This document shows, in pieces, positions 27,671 through 40,775 of a DNA stretch of 64,000 nucleotides. Below the pieces are notes generated by a model, which saw only the letters and a list, made by a program, of their open reading frames with translations, was not told the DNA's origin and ran no database searches. The translations under genes were made by a program, and so were the position numbers. The stretch comes from Ciona intestinalis (taxonomy: Eukaryota > Chordata > Ascidiacea > Phlebobranchia > Cionidae): positions 1,426,693 through 1,490,692 of the forward strand of contig NC_020176.2 of assembly GCF_000224145.3 (NCBI RefSeq), read 5' to 3'. Each line of letters opens with the position of its first letter. The first letter of the stretch is position 1.

Positions 27671-28916
27671 GGTAACACGCGACTCACAGACGGTAAACGA
27701 ATTATTAATTCTAGAATTAGGATTGTTAAGTAAAATAGACAAATCAAACAGATTTCAGGACGAGTACTTTCTCGAAAGATTGATTGTTTTTATAGAAGCA
27801 CTTGCAAAGCCATTGTTCGTTAACAATTGAGCGACCACAACGTCATAATGCTTATTAAACAGTATCTCATCAATGGTCGCTTCGAACAATTCGAAGAAAA
27901 GTTGTTTTTTCACGCTTTTATGTTGAACCGTTGTCGAATAACAAACGGACCAGGCTTTATTAGATAAATCGCGAAGTTCTGAAAGATAATTGTGTTGTCA
28001 TAGTAGATAGTACTTGATGTACACTTTCATTTCACGCTTCGATAGTTTCCAAGTGACGTATAATTCATAACAAACGCTGTTGTTCTAAAACTTTCCAATA
28101 TTTTAATCAAAACTCCCCCCTACTGTAATAAAACAACTTGTTACGTCACAGAGGCATGCTTGGAGTGATACGTTGCAAAATAAGTCACCGCGACGGATAG
28201 CATCTAACCGAAGTTTCGATGCAGTGACATAAAACCGACGAAATGACCGATTTCCTCATTATTGTAACAAAGCGTGTACAACAATCGCCTACATCACAAT
28301 CAGTCTCAGTTACGTAATAATTACGATTAGGAAAACGAGGCGCGAGCGTTTTTCGAAAAAGTGAATTAGCATGGAGGCTGCAAGCTGGTTGCATAATATG
28401 TTAAATAATCGAGTTTGCGCGATCCATTGTTCGCAGATTGAGTTGTTTGTTACGTAATAATCATTAAACAATGGTTAAACAAAACCTATTTCACCTCTGA
28501 CCCCTCCCAGATGCTACGCTACGTCATAGGTCGAAGGTGAAATTTTAGACCCGGGTAAGCTGCGGAGTAATGTAATTAGACCCTTTGACGCCGTGGTATT
28601 CCTCCGCGGGATATGGGTTTAACATATGCTACAAACCGCTTGGTTACCACACATATACCCAAATCAAATTTTCGAACCCTGTGTCATGTATTTCACAAAA
28701 ATGATTTACAATCGATCGTAACAATCGCAATTGTGACGTAACAATCGTACATTTCAAATTAAGTTTTCAAAACCTCTTGTGCTGTCGATCACGTGACGCT
28801 TATTTGTTTTGGCATGGGTTTGTGACGTCATAATGATTCCCACAAATACACTATGACCTCTCAAAAATAGAAATTTTAGAATAAACGTGTTGACATTGGC
28901 TCAGAAATATTAACCG

Positions 28917-28944
28917 TGACCTCTGACCTCAAGGTGAAAGGTCA
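28917..28944. promoter_or_regulatory. Two opposed DR1 nuclear-receptor half-site pairs
   Basis: TGACCT-C-TGACCT (28917-28929) is followed two bases later by AGGTGA-A-AGGTCA (28932-28944). Each is a direct repeat with a one-base spacer, and the two point toward each other. DR1 elements are known targets of RXR-containing dimers and HNF4. A near copy of the first half, TCACCTCTGACCCC, lies at 28491, and an exact DR1 with the same flank (CCGTGACCTC) lies at 35514-35526. Function is inferred only from the motif. Confidence 0.5.
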
Positions 28945-29097
28945 CCTGCCCCCTTTGATGTCCAGTTCTTAAGTGACCCCTATTGTTCCCATTGTTGTAA
29001 CAGCGCAACAGACCGAGGAACAATTATCTGCGAAAATCATTTTCGCGTCGAGTCCCAAATATTTCATTGTCTATTTTTACGTTTTTCTTAATTATTC

Positions 29098-29270
29098 GGG
29101 GTAAGTTGGATACTGTTGGTATATAATATTCCATGTTTTCTAATCGTGTTTTTAACATTTAACAACGCTCTTTGGCAGTCGTGAGGACACATGGTTGTAC
29201 AAATTCTTTCTTCACTACCGAATGGGACGATAAAAAGGAATGAATGAACCATCTTACCCCAACCTACTAC
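29098..29270 (-). mobile_element. MITE-like element, same family, reverse orientation
   Basis: Begins GGGGTAAGTTGGATACTG and ends ACCATCTTACCCCAACCTAC. The interior is the reverse complement of the family core (AATCGTGTTTTTAACA and GCAGTCGTGAGG). Confidence 0.6.
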
Positions 29271-32200
29271 ACACAGTGATTGGATATAACAATAAAGTTT
29301 TAAACGATTAAAACATCAGGAAATGGCAGTTTTATTTATTCTGGCCATCTCATATTAGTTGGAAATAGATTACGACAGCGCAATAACAACACATCTAAAA
29401 CGTTTTTATTACTGGTTATTTTTTTTGTAATTAAATTCCCATTAATGATGATTTTACAACTTCGCAGTATACGGTATGTCGAATTCCAACATTACCTTAT
29501 TATTTTTTACAAAACAAATCGACTAAATATTCTTGAAATAAATAAAGGGCAAGGTCTCAATCTTTAAATAACACAAGATTAAATTTCGGAAAAGATCGTA
29601 TTTTTATTACTGGCGGAAAATTCTCACAAGGACCAACTTCCTGTCTACTGTGGTTCATTGTAAATCACACACGGGTCGTTTGCAAGCCTTGTTTCGTCAC
29701 ACAGTCCTTCCGTGTCGTCACAACCACCATGTGTACACATAAACTTAAGAAAACGTCAAATAAAAAAGCAATTCGCAGAAGATTTAGTTCAGGCTGGTTT
29801 CAAACCATAAGTAGCAGCCAGCAATTACATCTCCGCTTACAAGACGCAACTTGTAGCGTCCTCTCTCTACAAAGGACTTTACAAGTACCTGGGGCTAACT
29901 AAACACGCGGTTGTAACCCCGCGGGGTCACGCATGGGTCGAATTTCACCCACCAGGCCAAAAGCCCGTGTCCTATCCGCGCTCGACAAAACCAACTTAGA
30001 TTCTGAGCAAAACTTTCAAAGAATTTTACCGAGTTTCGCCTGCGTGAAATTCATTTAACTTCGGAAGAATACTACAACGAATGACGTAAGAGGCCATGAC
30101 GTCACTATAATTGACACTTAGTCGGTGGCCGTTAGCGAATGGATGATATTTATTACGAAACAATTAACCAGTGATCAGTTGCTAAGCAACCCGAGATGTT
30201 GAATTAAACTCGTGGGAACTATGAGCAAACAATTGATTTTGTTTGTGAAACAATTCGTAAAATTTCTTTTAAAATTAAAATCCAAATTCCGCAAAAACAA
30301 AGACAAAAAATTCTAAAATTCTTGGCGGCGATCTGTATTTTGTGACATTATGACTTCGCAAGGATGTATTCTTTTAGAATAATCAACTTTATGTCGTATA
30401 TTTCTAACTAACACCTGCGCTCTTGTTATATTTGCACGCGAGGTGGGCCCAGTGGTGTTCAAACAACAGATTACTTGTTTGCGGATTATCCACGGGTGTT
30501 GTAAACCTCGGGTGTAAGCCTTGTTCGAGTGATGGATCTACCCCGAGCAAACAGCGGGAACCCAAGCCCCTATTCCCCGCCGATGAAAACAAAAGACCCG
30601 AGGTGTTAGTTTAATCCCATGCGTGGGTTTTAGTGGAGAATGGCCGCACGAAATTCGGTAATTAATAACGACAAAGGCAAACGACAGGTTGAAACATCAC
30701 CACCGGGTTTGGAAGACCGGTAGCCCGCAGTTTCTACTTAAAAGACCCGAGATTCGTTTTCTATTTGCGTATGGTGAATATTGTTAGCGGAAGAGTCCAC
30801 ACAATGCACGGCAGCTGTTCAATTGTTGCTCCATTCATACATAACAAATAGGGAGTCGAATCCGTAGTTATTACACGAAATTACGACCCAATTGTTTTTA
30901 CAAGTGTTCAGTAGCGCTGTAGCGCATGTGGGAAATAGGAAAAGCAGCAACCGCGAAACAGACAATGTTATTTCATGCGAGAAAAGCGGATTCGCATCAG
31001 AATTTGGAAATATTTGAACAATACATGCGTTAACATTGGTTTGAATCTGATCGACATTTGCAGTCGTTGTATTTGCAAGAGTGATGCCATATTAAAAAAT
31101 CCGTGTAGTGTTGACCATTTAAAAACATATACGATAAAGAATCATTAATTATGACGTCACAAGTGAACAACGATGACGGACAATCAAGTGTCTGGAGTGA
31201 CGTCACAACAACGTTGTCAGATTGCCGCGGTTTTCAGTTCAGATCATCCGTGACGTCATCGAAGCGTGACGTATCCACGCGAGAAAACACGGGTAGAAAC
31301 ACGTAGTTCGGATTGAAGATGTCATCGCTTCTACTATCGCGGTTTCTAGACGCCTCGTCGACTGAATGTTTTCGGCGGAAAAGTAAAAATAATTTCGGGA
31401 AAGTTAAAAACTTGTCATCGGTGGTGATAAAACCGAGCCGGCTTATGACATAACAAATACGTAACAAGGCCCATTATTTACGACACGATGACAGCTTACT
31501 TGGCCCTCGCATTCTGCCCGATCTAATGGAGCGTGGCGAACTGTGGTCTTGTTTTATTTTATTTCTATGTTGAAAAACATAATTTGTGTTTTGGGAAACA
31601 AAATTAGGCGAAAAATCCGTAAATAATCCCGAAAAGTTTAAATTTGCGGAACCAATTGTGCACTTTTTACACAAATTAAAGACAGGAAGATGTTCCATTG
31701 TTTGACCACAAACGGCATTATTACGCGGCAGTCACGCTGTTACTAATTGTGGCGAAACAATCAACACATTACTCTGACATTGTTTATTTGTTTGGTCTCG
31801 CGTTCCGTCGATTTAAAGACCAGAGTGGTAACATGGGGGCAACGACCGCCGAGCCCCAATTTGGGCGAATTATGACAATGCCCCACACGACGAAGGGGTT
31901 TTCCCTAAATACAGAATGGTGAAGGAAAATATTATTTTAAAGGTTGGGTAACCGGTCCCAACGGTCGTTATGATGTAACAATGATAGGGGAAAGTAGATT
32001 GTGCTGAAATAAACGGGTTACTTATAGATTATGGTAACGGAAAAATGCTTTTATGACATCACAATGTTGAATTCTGTAATATCAATCAACACCTTTATAA
32101 AAAATGGTCAACAAACAATGGATTTTTCATCTATTGTTACGTCACACGGATAGTTACACATGTCGACTCGCTATTGGTCGATTTGTCAATTTACAGACGT

Positions 32201-34068
32201 TCGGTACAAAAGCGATTGTTCGTTCATAAACCTGGATTTTTATAAGACAAATAAACTGACATACAGCTTTTGTGACGTCACAACGCTACCGGTTGGCAGC
32301 TCGCGAAATCTTGTTCGGTTGAATTTACGTGACATCACAATGACACTTGTTATATCACAAATAAGGCAGGGCAGGCTTTGTTCGTTTTGAATTTATAGAA
32401 TTCATTTCACGTAAACGCAATTTAATAACGACGCGGTTTTTCGGAAAACATAAATTTAATTATTCTATGCGCGCGCTGCCAACGAAAATATTATTCTTTA
32501 GTAGATTATTACTTGCATGTAACAGACAACTGTGACGTAACAAGAAGGAACAAAAGATAGGCGTCGGGTTCGATTCGCGTCGATTCGGAAAAAAATTAAA
32601 ATTTTCTAATTTCGAGTCCAATCGCGGTTGTCAATTCGAAATATCCGGACGACGTTGGCGACGAGTCGCGGCGGGACCGACTCGCTTCATTTCCGGCGGA
32701 ACGAAAACAAACACCCGACCCATGCGGGGCGACAAGCCCCAATGTTATGAAATTCCACGCGGTTTAGTGAACACATCCGTAAATTGGGTTTTCCGCAACT
32801 TTTGTGAAGCAACAAACGTCTACACTCTCCGGATTTCCGAAAAAGGCAAAGTTTCGCTTCTGCGCGTACAGCTGCGAAAGTTGTTCACACGGAAACTATT
32901 AAACCTCTTCTTGAATACAGTTACAAAAATGAGATTAATTTAAACAGCAAAGGAGGGAATTAGCGGCAAAACAACAGTCATTAAAATCCCAACGGAAAAT
33001 ATAATTCAGTCATAAAAAGCGTGGCTTCGAACCCAATAATAATTCGAAACGGATCTAGGCTGTAATTGTTTTGAAAAGTACAAGATACTATATACAAATA
33101 TTTAAGGTAAAAATAAAAAAAATTCAACATAATTTAATTAAAAAATGCAAGCTAAAACACGACAAATCTCTACTCCCATCTAGCGGATAGATATTGTTAG
33201 ACATTTTAACGAAAACAACCTTTTAGACTTAGACACTTTATGCCAGTTCTTAATTTAAATAACGGCTTATTTACTTTACTTGTTCGCGATGGCTTTTTAA
33301 AATTCATCGAGTCGGTTTATTATTACAAACAATAGCGCAATATGTCATTGTTTAATATTTGATTCTTAAGTGTTTTAAAAAGATCACGATTTCGTTTTGA
33401 AGAATTCACATCTGTAGCGTCCATTATGATACAACTGTGACGTGATAAAAGGATCTGTGATTCTTGTTATGACGAGCAGAAAGATATTCGTGCACCTGGT
33501 TAATTGTGACGTAACCACTCTGTTTATTCGGTCATCACACAGAATACGAGATCACTTTGATAGCTCGTTTCCATGCCAACCATTTATTTAGTTAACAACG
33601 GTTATTCTGTCATTGTGTTGTTATGATTGTGATGTAACAAACGACTTATTACGCAACAATCTTAATTCGCGGTAGGATATTAGAACAATTGTGACGTAAC
33701 AATGCACTAGAACCAAACTTCCGATGATTATGACGTAACACTTTTCATATTTTAATAAAGACGACAATAACATAATTATGACACAATAAACAACTTAGCA
33801 AGGGTGTCACTCAAGAGCGTTGTACAAATATTGAAGTTGTATTAATATCTCATAAACATCCACAACTTTATACCGCAATCGCGTATTATTCATTGTTGTT
33901 TAATCGATGTCGTTTTACTATATATCGCGAACAAATATTTAGATTCGAATTCAGTTAAAAAAATCAAAGTCGTTGAACGACATTGTCTACCTCTAGAATC
34001 ACTGATTAAACAAATAAAACAACAATGGCTCGTTATTACGTAACAAAAGGAATAATGTTTACTTTTAG

Positions 34069-34440
34069 ATGATACAGCGGTTAAGTTGTTGTGATTTCTA
34101 TTGTTATTATTTTATTTCTATGCCGGTCACCTGCGGTGGACACCAGACACGGGGCAACAATGAATTTATAAGATTTTTTAAAAAGAACATTGCGTGTAAC
34201 GAGTTTTTAAACGATTGTTGCTATGCGACCAATAAACAAACGGTTTGTATCTATGTGGGTGAGGTATTGCAGCAAGCCTTGAAACCTGAGATTCAGGACA
34301 AAGATAGACCCACTATCCCAAAATGTTTGAAACGCATTTATTGCAATGAAGACAATTTTAATGCAAACAGAAAAGGATTGCCGGAATTGCAAGGTTTAAT
34401 TTTGAAAATATTTACCCTCAAAATTTGTTGCCAAATATAG
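34069..34440 (+). other. Cys-rich open frame of unknown status
   Basis: ATG-initiated open frame of 123 codons with ten Cys, opening MIQRLSCCDFYCYYFIS and containing a soluble-looking stretch (EVLQQALKPEIQDKDRPTIP). No domain is recognised, no clear splice sites flank it and no gene is nearby. It could be a small lineage-specific secreted protein, but an open frame of this length is also possible by chance in 64 kb. Confidence 0.15.
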
Positions 34441-35513
34441 AAATAGCATAAAATTATAGGGACGCCATTCCACATTATGATTGTATTGACTTATGGCGTA
34501 AAACTTGTGGATTGTTTAGAAATGGTATGGCTGCAGCTAAGGTGTCGGAAGCACTTACTGTAAATCTTCGCGAGCGTGTGTGTTGTGTTTGTGATGTCAT
34601 AATAGCGAGGAAAAATGGCGCGGTCGAGGTTGGTACATTGAGATCACGTGACGCGTGAAAAATATGGATAAAATCAACTAAATGCACTTAGCACCGGGAA
34701 ATATAACATTTCTATGTTTTGACACGGTACAGTGACCGCATAATCTAACACGAGATCATGAGAACGATTGACACGTCATAATAGTCCAGTTTCCTGCTTC
34801 TATACAGTTAAAAATTAGCTCGTCTCCGTGAAAAAGAACAAACCAAGAAATGGTATCGACCAGCGTAAAAAAGTTGTTTTACACCCTTTCCGTATAATCA
34901 ACGACACAATCTGCTTTGTTATCTTTTGTCGCGTCGTTTTAAACACAGTATTCGTATAAATAGAACTGGAACCAATTTAGGCGAATTTCCGTCGGTATTT
35001 TACGAAAAAATACGTTTTCTCGCATTTGAATTGCCATTAATAACCGGCCCACAATTTGAGAAACACGCGTCCCTTAAATTGAATCGGCTCCGAGTTTGTT
35101 GTTACAAGTGAAAAAGATGTAGCCCCTGGTAATATTTAGTAGGAGCTCAAATATTGAGCAAAATAAACAAACCCGAAAACACCAGCTGTCCGGGAGCCGT
35201 GTTTTTAAACCCGCTACAGTTTCGGCTGCTGAGAGGCTATAATCGTTCAAGCGGAAAGCTAATTTCTCTGAAGACTCAAAATTTTCGATAACCACTTGTA
35301 AAATAACAAAAGATTTCGCAAAATCTTGTTGTTTCAAGACAATTGAAAGAACTTTCGCGCATTAAACGATCGAGAAGCAGCGATACTTGAGATATGGAGG
35401 ACTCGAACACATGAAATCGGATTCTTCAACCTCACCAGTTACCACAATATTGCTTCCTCTGATGTTACACGTTACAATGGCTATTCTGTCGTCACACACT
35501 CGTGCTGAGGCCG

Positions 35514-35526
35514 TGACCTCTGACCT
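35514..35526. promoter_or_regulatory. DR1 nuclear-receptor-type site
   Basis: TGACCT-C-TGACCT, a perfect direct repeat with a one-base spacer. Its 5' flank matches the site at 28917. Seen directly; binding is inferred. Confidence 0.4.
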
Positions 35527-38500
35527 CTTGCTAAATTAACCGTGACATAATCGTGACTTCACAGTACATTTGACGATTTTAGACAAAAAAAGGCCGAAAC
35601 GTGGAAGCAAAAAAACGAATATTTTGCAAAGTTGAAAGACGTGTGTTGCTCACAGATTACACTGTGACGTCATACAACGAATCGCTCAAATAATTTTTAA
35701 ATTAATTTTTCCCCGGTTCAAATTGTTGGGAAAGTTTAGTGCCAGTAATTCACGAACAATCGTGATTGTTTTTGAGATAATGGGGCATTATGACAGGTAC
35801 TGTGATGTCACATACACCACGACGTTTACTTAATCTGTAAAACCAATCAAAACACGTGTTCTCTTCACACGCCCTTGTCATTATTAGTGGTTTATTACGT
35901 CACAAAGGTTAAATGCAGATGCGCAGTTCGTTGTAAGGTGAAAAATTTAATTAATTTTATTTTTGTGCCTTGAATTCTCTGAGACGACACAATAAGAGAT
36001 TGTGACGAAACAGTAGGTATAGGAGACGAGGTGACATAAGGATCCGGAAAATCGTGAAATCGCGTTGTCGATTACGACGATATTTCCGCAGCGGTTCTGT
36101 GGTTTGTTTACATGATACCAGATCTCGTCCTGGTCGACGCCTGGTGCCGTATCTTGAGCGCCATCTCGCGGTTGTGTTTATCGTCATGGATCAAAATGCT
36201 CTTTGTTGTTGTGGTAACCAATAGCAACGATAACATGTCAACGAAAATTGATCAAAAATAGGAGAAACAGAAAAGGCAAGTTCGAATTTTTGATCAAATC
36301 GGGGTAAGTGAGGCAGCATTCGTTTATTACAAAAGAAACAACTGTTATTGTTGCAGAAAAGGAGCCAGTCGCGTATTGTTCGACAAAAATACATTGGAAC
36401 ACCCGATAGTCAAAGTAACAACGATTTTAATGCCTTCAATGATGTAACAAGTAAAACGCGAAAATCGCGTCAATTGATAGTTCGCGGTCGCAGCGTTGTT
36501 TTGATTGGTGATTGGGTGACTGGTATCAGCGCTTGCGATCGCTAAATCGTTTATGTAATCGTTCCGTGGTCGACCTTGGGAAATTGAGCACGGTTTGGCG
36601 GGTTATCGGAGCTCAGATCGCCGCAGATTAATCTGCAATTGCCGACGGGTAGCAACAACATGAACGAACATGCTCATTTTGGTAATAGCGCTATTCGGCT
36701 AATCTCAACTAGGGCGTTCCCGCGGCTCGACTCGTCAGGCACGTTGCGAGGGCGATCGAAGCCATAATCGTGACTGCTACTTCTGGGAAAACATGCTAGC
36801 GCGTGCGAAGATGCAAAAACAGATTTTTTATTTTATTTCTCACGGATTTAATTTTATGTAAAAAGTTAAGTTCGGAATTTGCTGAAAAATTATCAAATTT
36901 GTTTTTGAATTAATAGATTGAATATTTACCTATTCCATAATAACAAGTTTTCCAGCGCAAAAAACACTGGGCTAGCGTAACGTATTTTCGGTTCTTAAGT
37001 TGGCGTGTTTTAAAATTCAAATCCCAATAAAATTAAGTTAAATATATGAAAAAAATCCACTGGATATGCATAAATTATACCATAATTTGAATGTAGCGTT
37101 TTAACAAATACACCACTGTTTTAAGTACACAAAAGGTGAAATTCAACACAGTTTTCATTTAGAATTAAATACACATGCCAATGACGTAATATAACGTAGT
37201 TGGTATTTTGGTTTGAAACAGTTAAACCCGTGTTAAAATAACATCGAACATTAAACAGGAGTTGTTATGTGGATTAAACAAGAGCTTAAGAAGTTTATTA
37301 ATTTCTACAACTAAAATCCGATTAAACCTGTGTTAGTTATAAATAAGACAAGTCATTTGACCGGGTCGTCTGGTATTCGAACCCAGGTGTAGTGATAATC
37401 CATAGGATTATATGCAAGACACGACTTTTAGAGGATGCTTTGGTTTTGTGTTCTTAGAATGGAAGATACGTGGTTCACGCCCCGCCACAGGTATTTGTTA
37501 TTTCCGCGCTACGAAAAGCGTAACTAATTGTTCGTGAACAATGAACAAGCGATTTATTAAGGGTGATTGTCGTTGTTATATGACGTAATAATCAGACGGC
37601 GCAAAATTTACAGAATGCTGTAATCCCCTTGTGACATAACACGGGAGAAACAATTCGCTAAAATCTTGCGCATCTTTCAAGTTCAGTTCACCCCGCATTT
37701 ATCAACCATCTGGTGTAAACGATTTACCGGACGAAGGTCGCATCCGTTCTAAGGTGACAGGTTGTTTATAGGACTTAGATGCCAGCATAGATAAGCTTGT
37801 CACGTCATATTGAACTTTGTGAAAAAACAAGGCACGTGCCGGCCATGTAAAAGCGTTTAATTACAAAAAAATAAACTTTAACCTCTTATGACGCAACAAT
37901 AACGATTAATACGAACATAAAACATTGCAGTTGGGGTTTATGAACGCATAAGACAATTGTGACGTCAGTAAAACTTGGTTCCGTGAAATTGTGACATAAC
38001 AAATTGCATTCTAATTAATAAATAAATATCTTCATTTAAATTTAATAGTTTATTCTTTTGTCGTTTACAAAACTATTATCGTGACGTTAACGTTAGGTGG
38101 CGTATTCCTTATAACGAGTGACTAATTGTGACGTCATAGAAGCTCTTAGATCACAAAAGCATGCCGAAAATTTATACAAACCGCATTGTGACGTTGCAAA
38201 CTGGTTCAATATACGCTCGACCCCACGACACAGCGTTATTACAACAACACAAGATGAGATGACATGTAGGCGACTGGTACCACGGAACACAAGGTTAGAT
38301 TTCATGCAAGATAGTTTCAACAAAACTGATATCGTGTTTAGGTCTCGGTCGTATCGGCATGTTTTATCAATGTCGGACGATTCGCCAAAAAAGATCACGA
38401 CCTTGGATATATAAGGTTGTTTATGCTTTACATTATCATCAGGGTATAAATCTGGCGGATCTTTAAATAAACTGAAACAACTTCGATCGTCAATCTTTTC

Positions 38501-39233
38501 ATCGTTACCAACATACGATGATTCGACAACTACTGAATCACGTGGTTATTTGTCACTCAGCCAAGTTCTAGAACCACGATTTCCAAATATGGTCAGATGA
38601 GTAACATAAATGAGTTACATTTTTATCCCATTGATAACGAAAGTAGGAGTAACATACAAAAGACAGGAGTCGTTATTTTATTAATATGAATTAAACAGAA
38701 GTACAAAACTTATTTCGTAAAGCTATGACCGTCCCAGCCCATAAACCCAATAATTTAATAAAAACATTTTAATTCAACAACATGTAAGTTATAATCGGAA
38801 ACAAATACGTAACAAACCAGATTATATTTCCATATCCAGATTGGGGTTACTTTCGGTTAACCGGGAGTCTATGTTCGTAACTTCCGGCCCGGTTGACTAG
38901 CGTGGAGACAATCGGGATACTGTGACGTCATAATAAAACAAATCGAAATCGCCAAAGTTTCGAAACAAGATTTTATTATTTTCGCAACAAACAGATTTTC
39001 GAAACGACTATGAGATAAAACCACGCACAAAGATGTATTCTTGGTGTTAGATTACGACGCATTTTATTTAAATAATGTGATGTGAGAGGCCAAGCTTAGT
39101 TGAAGATGAATAAAACTTCTTTTATTTGGAATGTTTTACTTTTTTAAACGTTTGATATTATTTAAGCTCACCCCCAGTATTTTAGTGTAAAATACCTTAT
39201 ATGGTATATTATAATACAGTGGTAGCAGAGACG

Positions 39234-39419
39234 GTATAGCAGGGGAGGATGGGACACCTTACATTCTATTTTCTCGTTTTATTTGGTAGCAAACAAAGAA
39301 CATTCAAATAATTACATCTCATGACTCCAATAGACAGTTGTTAATTGTTTAAAACATTACCAGAATATTTTGATATTATATGCTTAAGGGGTCCCATTTT
39401 CCCCACGGTACTGCATATA
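39234..39419 (+). mobile_element. MITE-like element, same family
   Basis: Starts TATAGCAGGGGAGGATGGGA and ends with CCATTTTCCCCACGG and TATA. The interior has GGTAGCAAACAAAGAACATT, CCAATAGACAGTTGTTAATT and ATATTATATGCTTAAGG, all close to the copy at 40541-40734. Confidence 0.65.
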
Positions 39420-39774
39420 AAAGCGAGTCTTTCGCGATCGTGATCTGACCGTATATCAATAATAAAAAAAACAATTTTTGTATTCAAAAATTACACTTGT
39501 TATTCAATCGGTGTATTTGTTAAGCTTTAAATTGCCGACCGAATTTTGAAATCTTTAGATGTTCCTCTGGTTCGTGTATCACTTGTGATACGAATGGCGA
39601 AAACAGCACGCATTTAATGTACCTGCCTGAGACCGAATTAGTGGCAAAGATTAGTTGCAACAAAACGACAAGTTTCCAAACCAGTCGGTTATAACCTGTA
39701 ATTCCACGTACATTGAAGGTCTGTGATTGTAAATTCTTAACTATCAATAGGACAAATATAGACAATCTGACGGC

Positions 39775-39882
39775 GTGTATAAAACACGAGGTGTATAAAA
39801 CAGAACACTCGTGTTATAACGGCCATCTTTACCCCGTCACGCAAGGATAAATAAGTTACTTTAATTTATTCAGTGTTCTCGG
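39775..39882 (+). mobile_element. SINE 3' fragment
   Basis: Contains CACGAGGTGTATAAAACAGA, CACTCGTGTTATAACGGCC and GCAAGGATAAATAAGTTAC, the tail signature of the SINE family. The tRNA-like head is missing. Confidence 0.6.
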
Positions 39883-40540
39883 AATGGGAAATTTTCTTAT
39901 TTGAACTGCCTATTTTTTTAAATACCATAAACAACAACTCGACAAATTCTATCACGAATATTTTCCAAGTACGTACAAATTTAAGGCTTTTTAGCGGTCT
40001 CACGATTCGTATATTTCGTGGTATTCATGTCTATACTTGTTTGTCACTTCCAAGAACAAAGGTCATTATTACAAAACAACAAAATACCACTTCCTTATCT
40101 GACATTTGTAACACACCACATTATGACGTAAAACCTTGCAGCGTTGCAGGCAATCCTTTTTAAAGCACAGCATTTAACGCAAGTTGTTTTTTTTGCAATC
40201 TATTTTACATTGTATAATTAATTTAAATAAAATATTTTTCACAGTTTCAATCTTATTTTTTACACTTTTTTTATGAAAACGTTTAATACAAAGATATATA
40301 AAGTAAGTTTTCAGTACACGGTTAACTACCGCACTCTGGTAGCTAACATATAAAATAAAAACAACCGTTAGAAGTCAGTAAAGAGCATTATGAATGCTGA
40401 GTTTTAAACGTTTTGATTTTTTTTGGTGCGGGCATAATATCTGGGCCATTGCGCATGTGTCGAAATGTTACTGCGCGTGTGCATAAAGTCAGATTAAACA
40501 TTATAACATCCAAGACTAAATTTACACAACAGAAGTTATA

Positions 40541-40734
40541 TATAGTAGGGTGGGGGAAAATCACCCTTTTCGTTCTGTTTTCTCGCCCCATTTGGTAGTA
40601 AACAAAGAACAATCAAAGAATTATAAAACTATATCCTCACGACTCCCATAGACCATTGTTAATTGTTTAAAACAAGATCAGGATATTTGGATATTAGGTG
40701 CTAAAGGTGTCCCATCTTCCCCCACCCTACTATA
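40541..40734 (+). mobile_element. MITE-like element, cleanest copy of the family
   Basis: A 194-bp element with terminal inverted repeats: TATAGTAGGGTGGGGGAA at the left and its near-exact complement, TTCCCCCACCCTACTATA, at the right. The TA ends suggest a TA target as in Tc1/mariner-type MITEs. No coding capacity. It ends about 40 bp from the PIGC stop codon and so may lie in the PIGC 3' untranslated region. Ciona MITEs are known; I cannot assign the published name from sequence alone. Confidence 0.75.
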
Positions 40735-40775
40735 CACAGTGTTGGGTACTAAATATATATTTGAACACTATGAAG

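Larger units (their letters stand above)
24676..40540. other. Gene-free, motif-rich region downstream of Irx
   Basis: About 16 kb without a recognisable gene. It contains dense CRE-like octamers, a strong cluster at 25.9-26.16 kb, opposed DR1 nuclear-receptor-type sites at 28917-28944, a long hairpin at 27018-27111, MITE copies at 27308-27670, 29098-29270 and 39234-39419, and SINE pieces at about 26625-26855 and 39775-39882. A 123-residue Cys-rich open frame at 34069-34440 is the only candidate coding stretch and is weak. Together with the upstream desert this fits a developmental regulatory domain around Irx, which is inference. Confidence 0.6.

Noticed and set aside
37360-37500. Possible tRNA gene (GGGTTCGAAT on -)
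   Set aside because: Only a B-box-like segment is present; no cloverleaf with matching acceptor stem can be drawn. It is more likely a worn SINE head.
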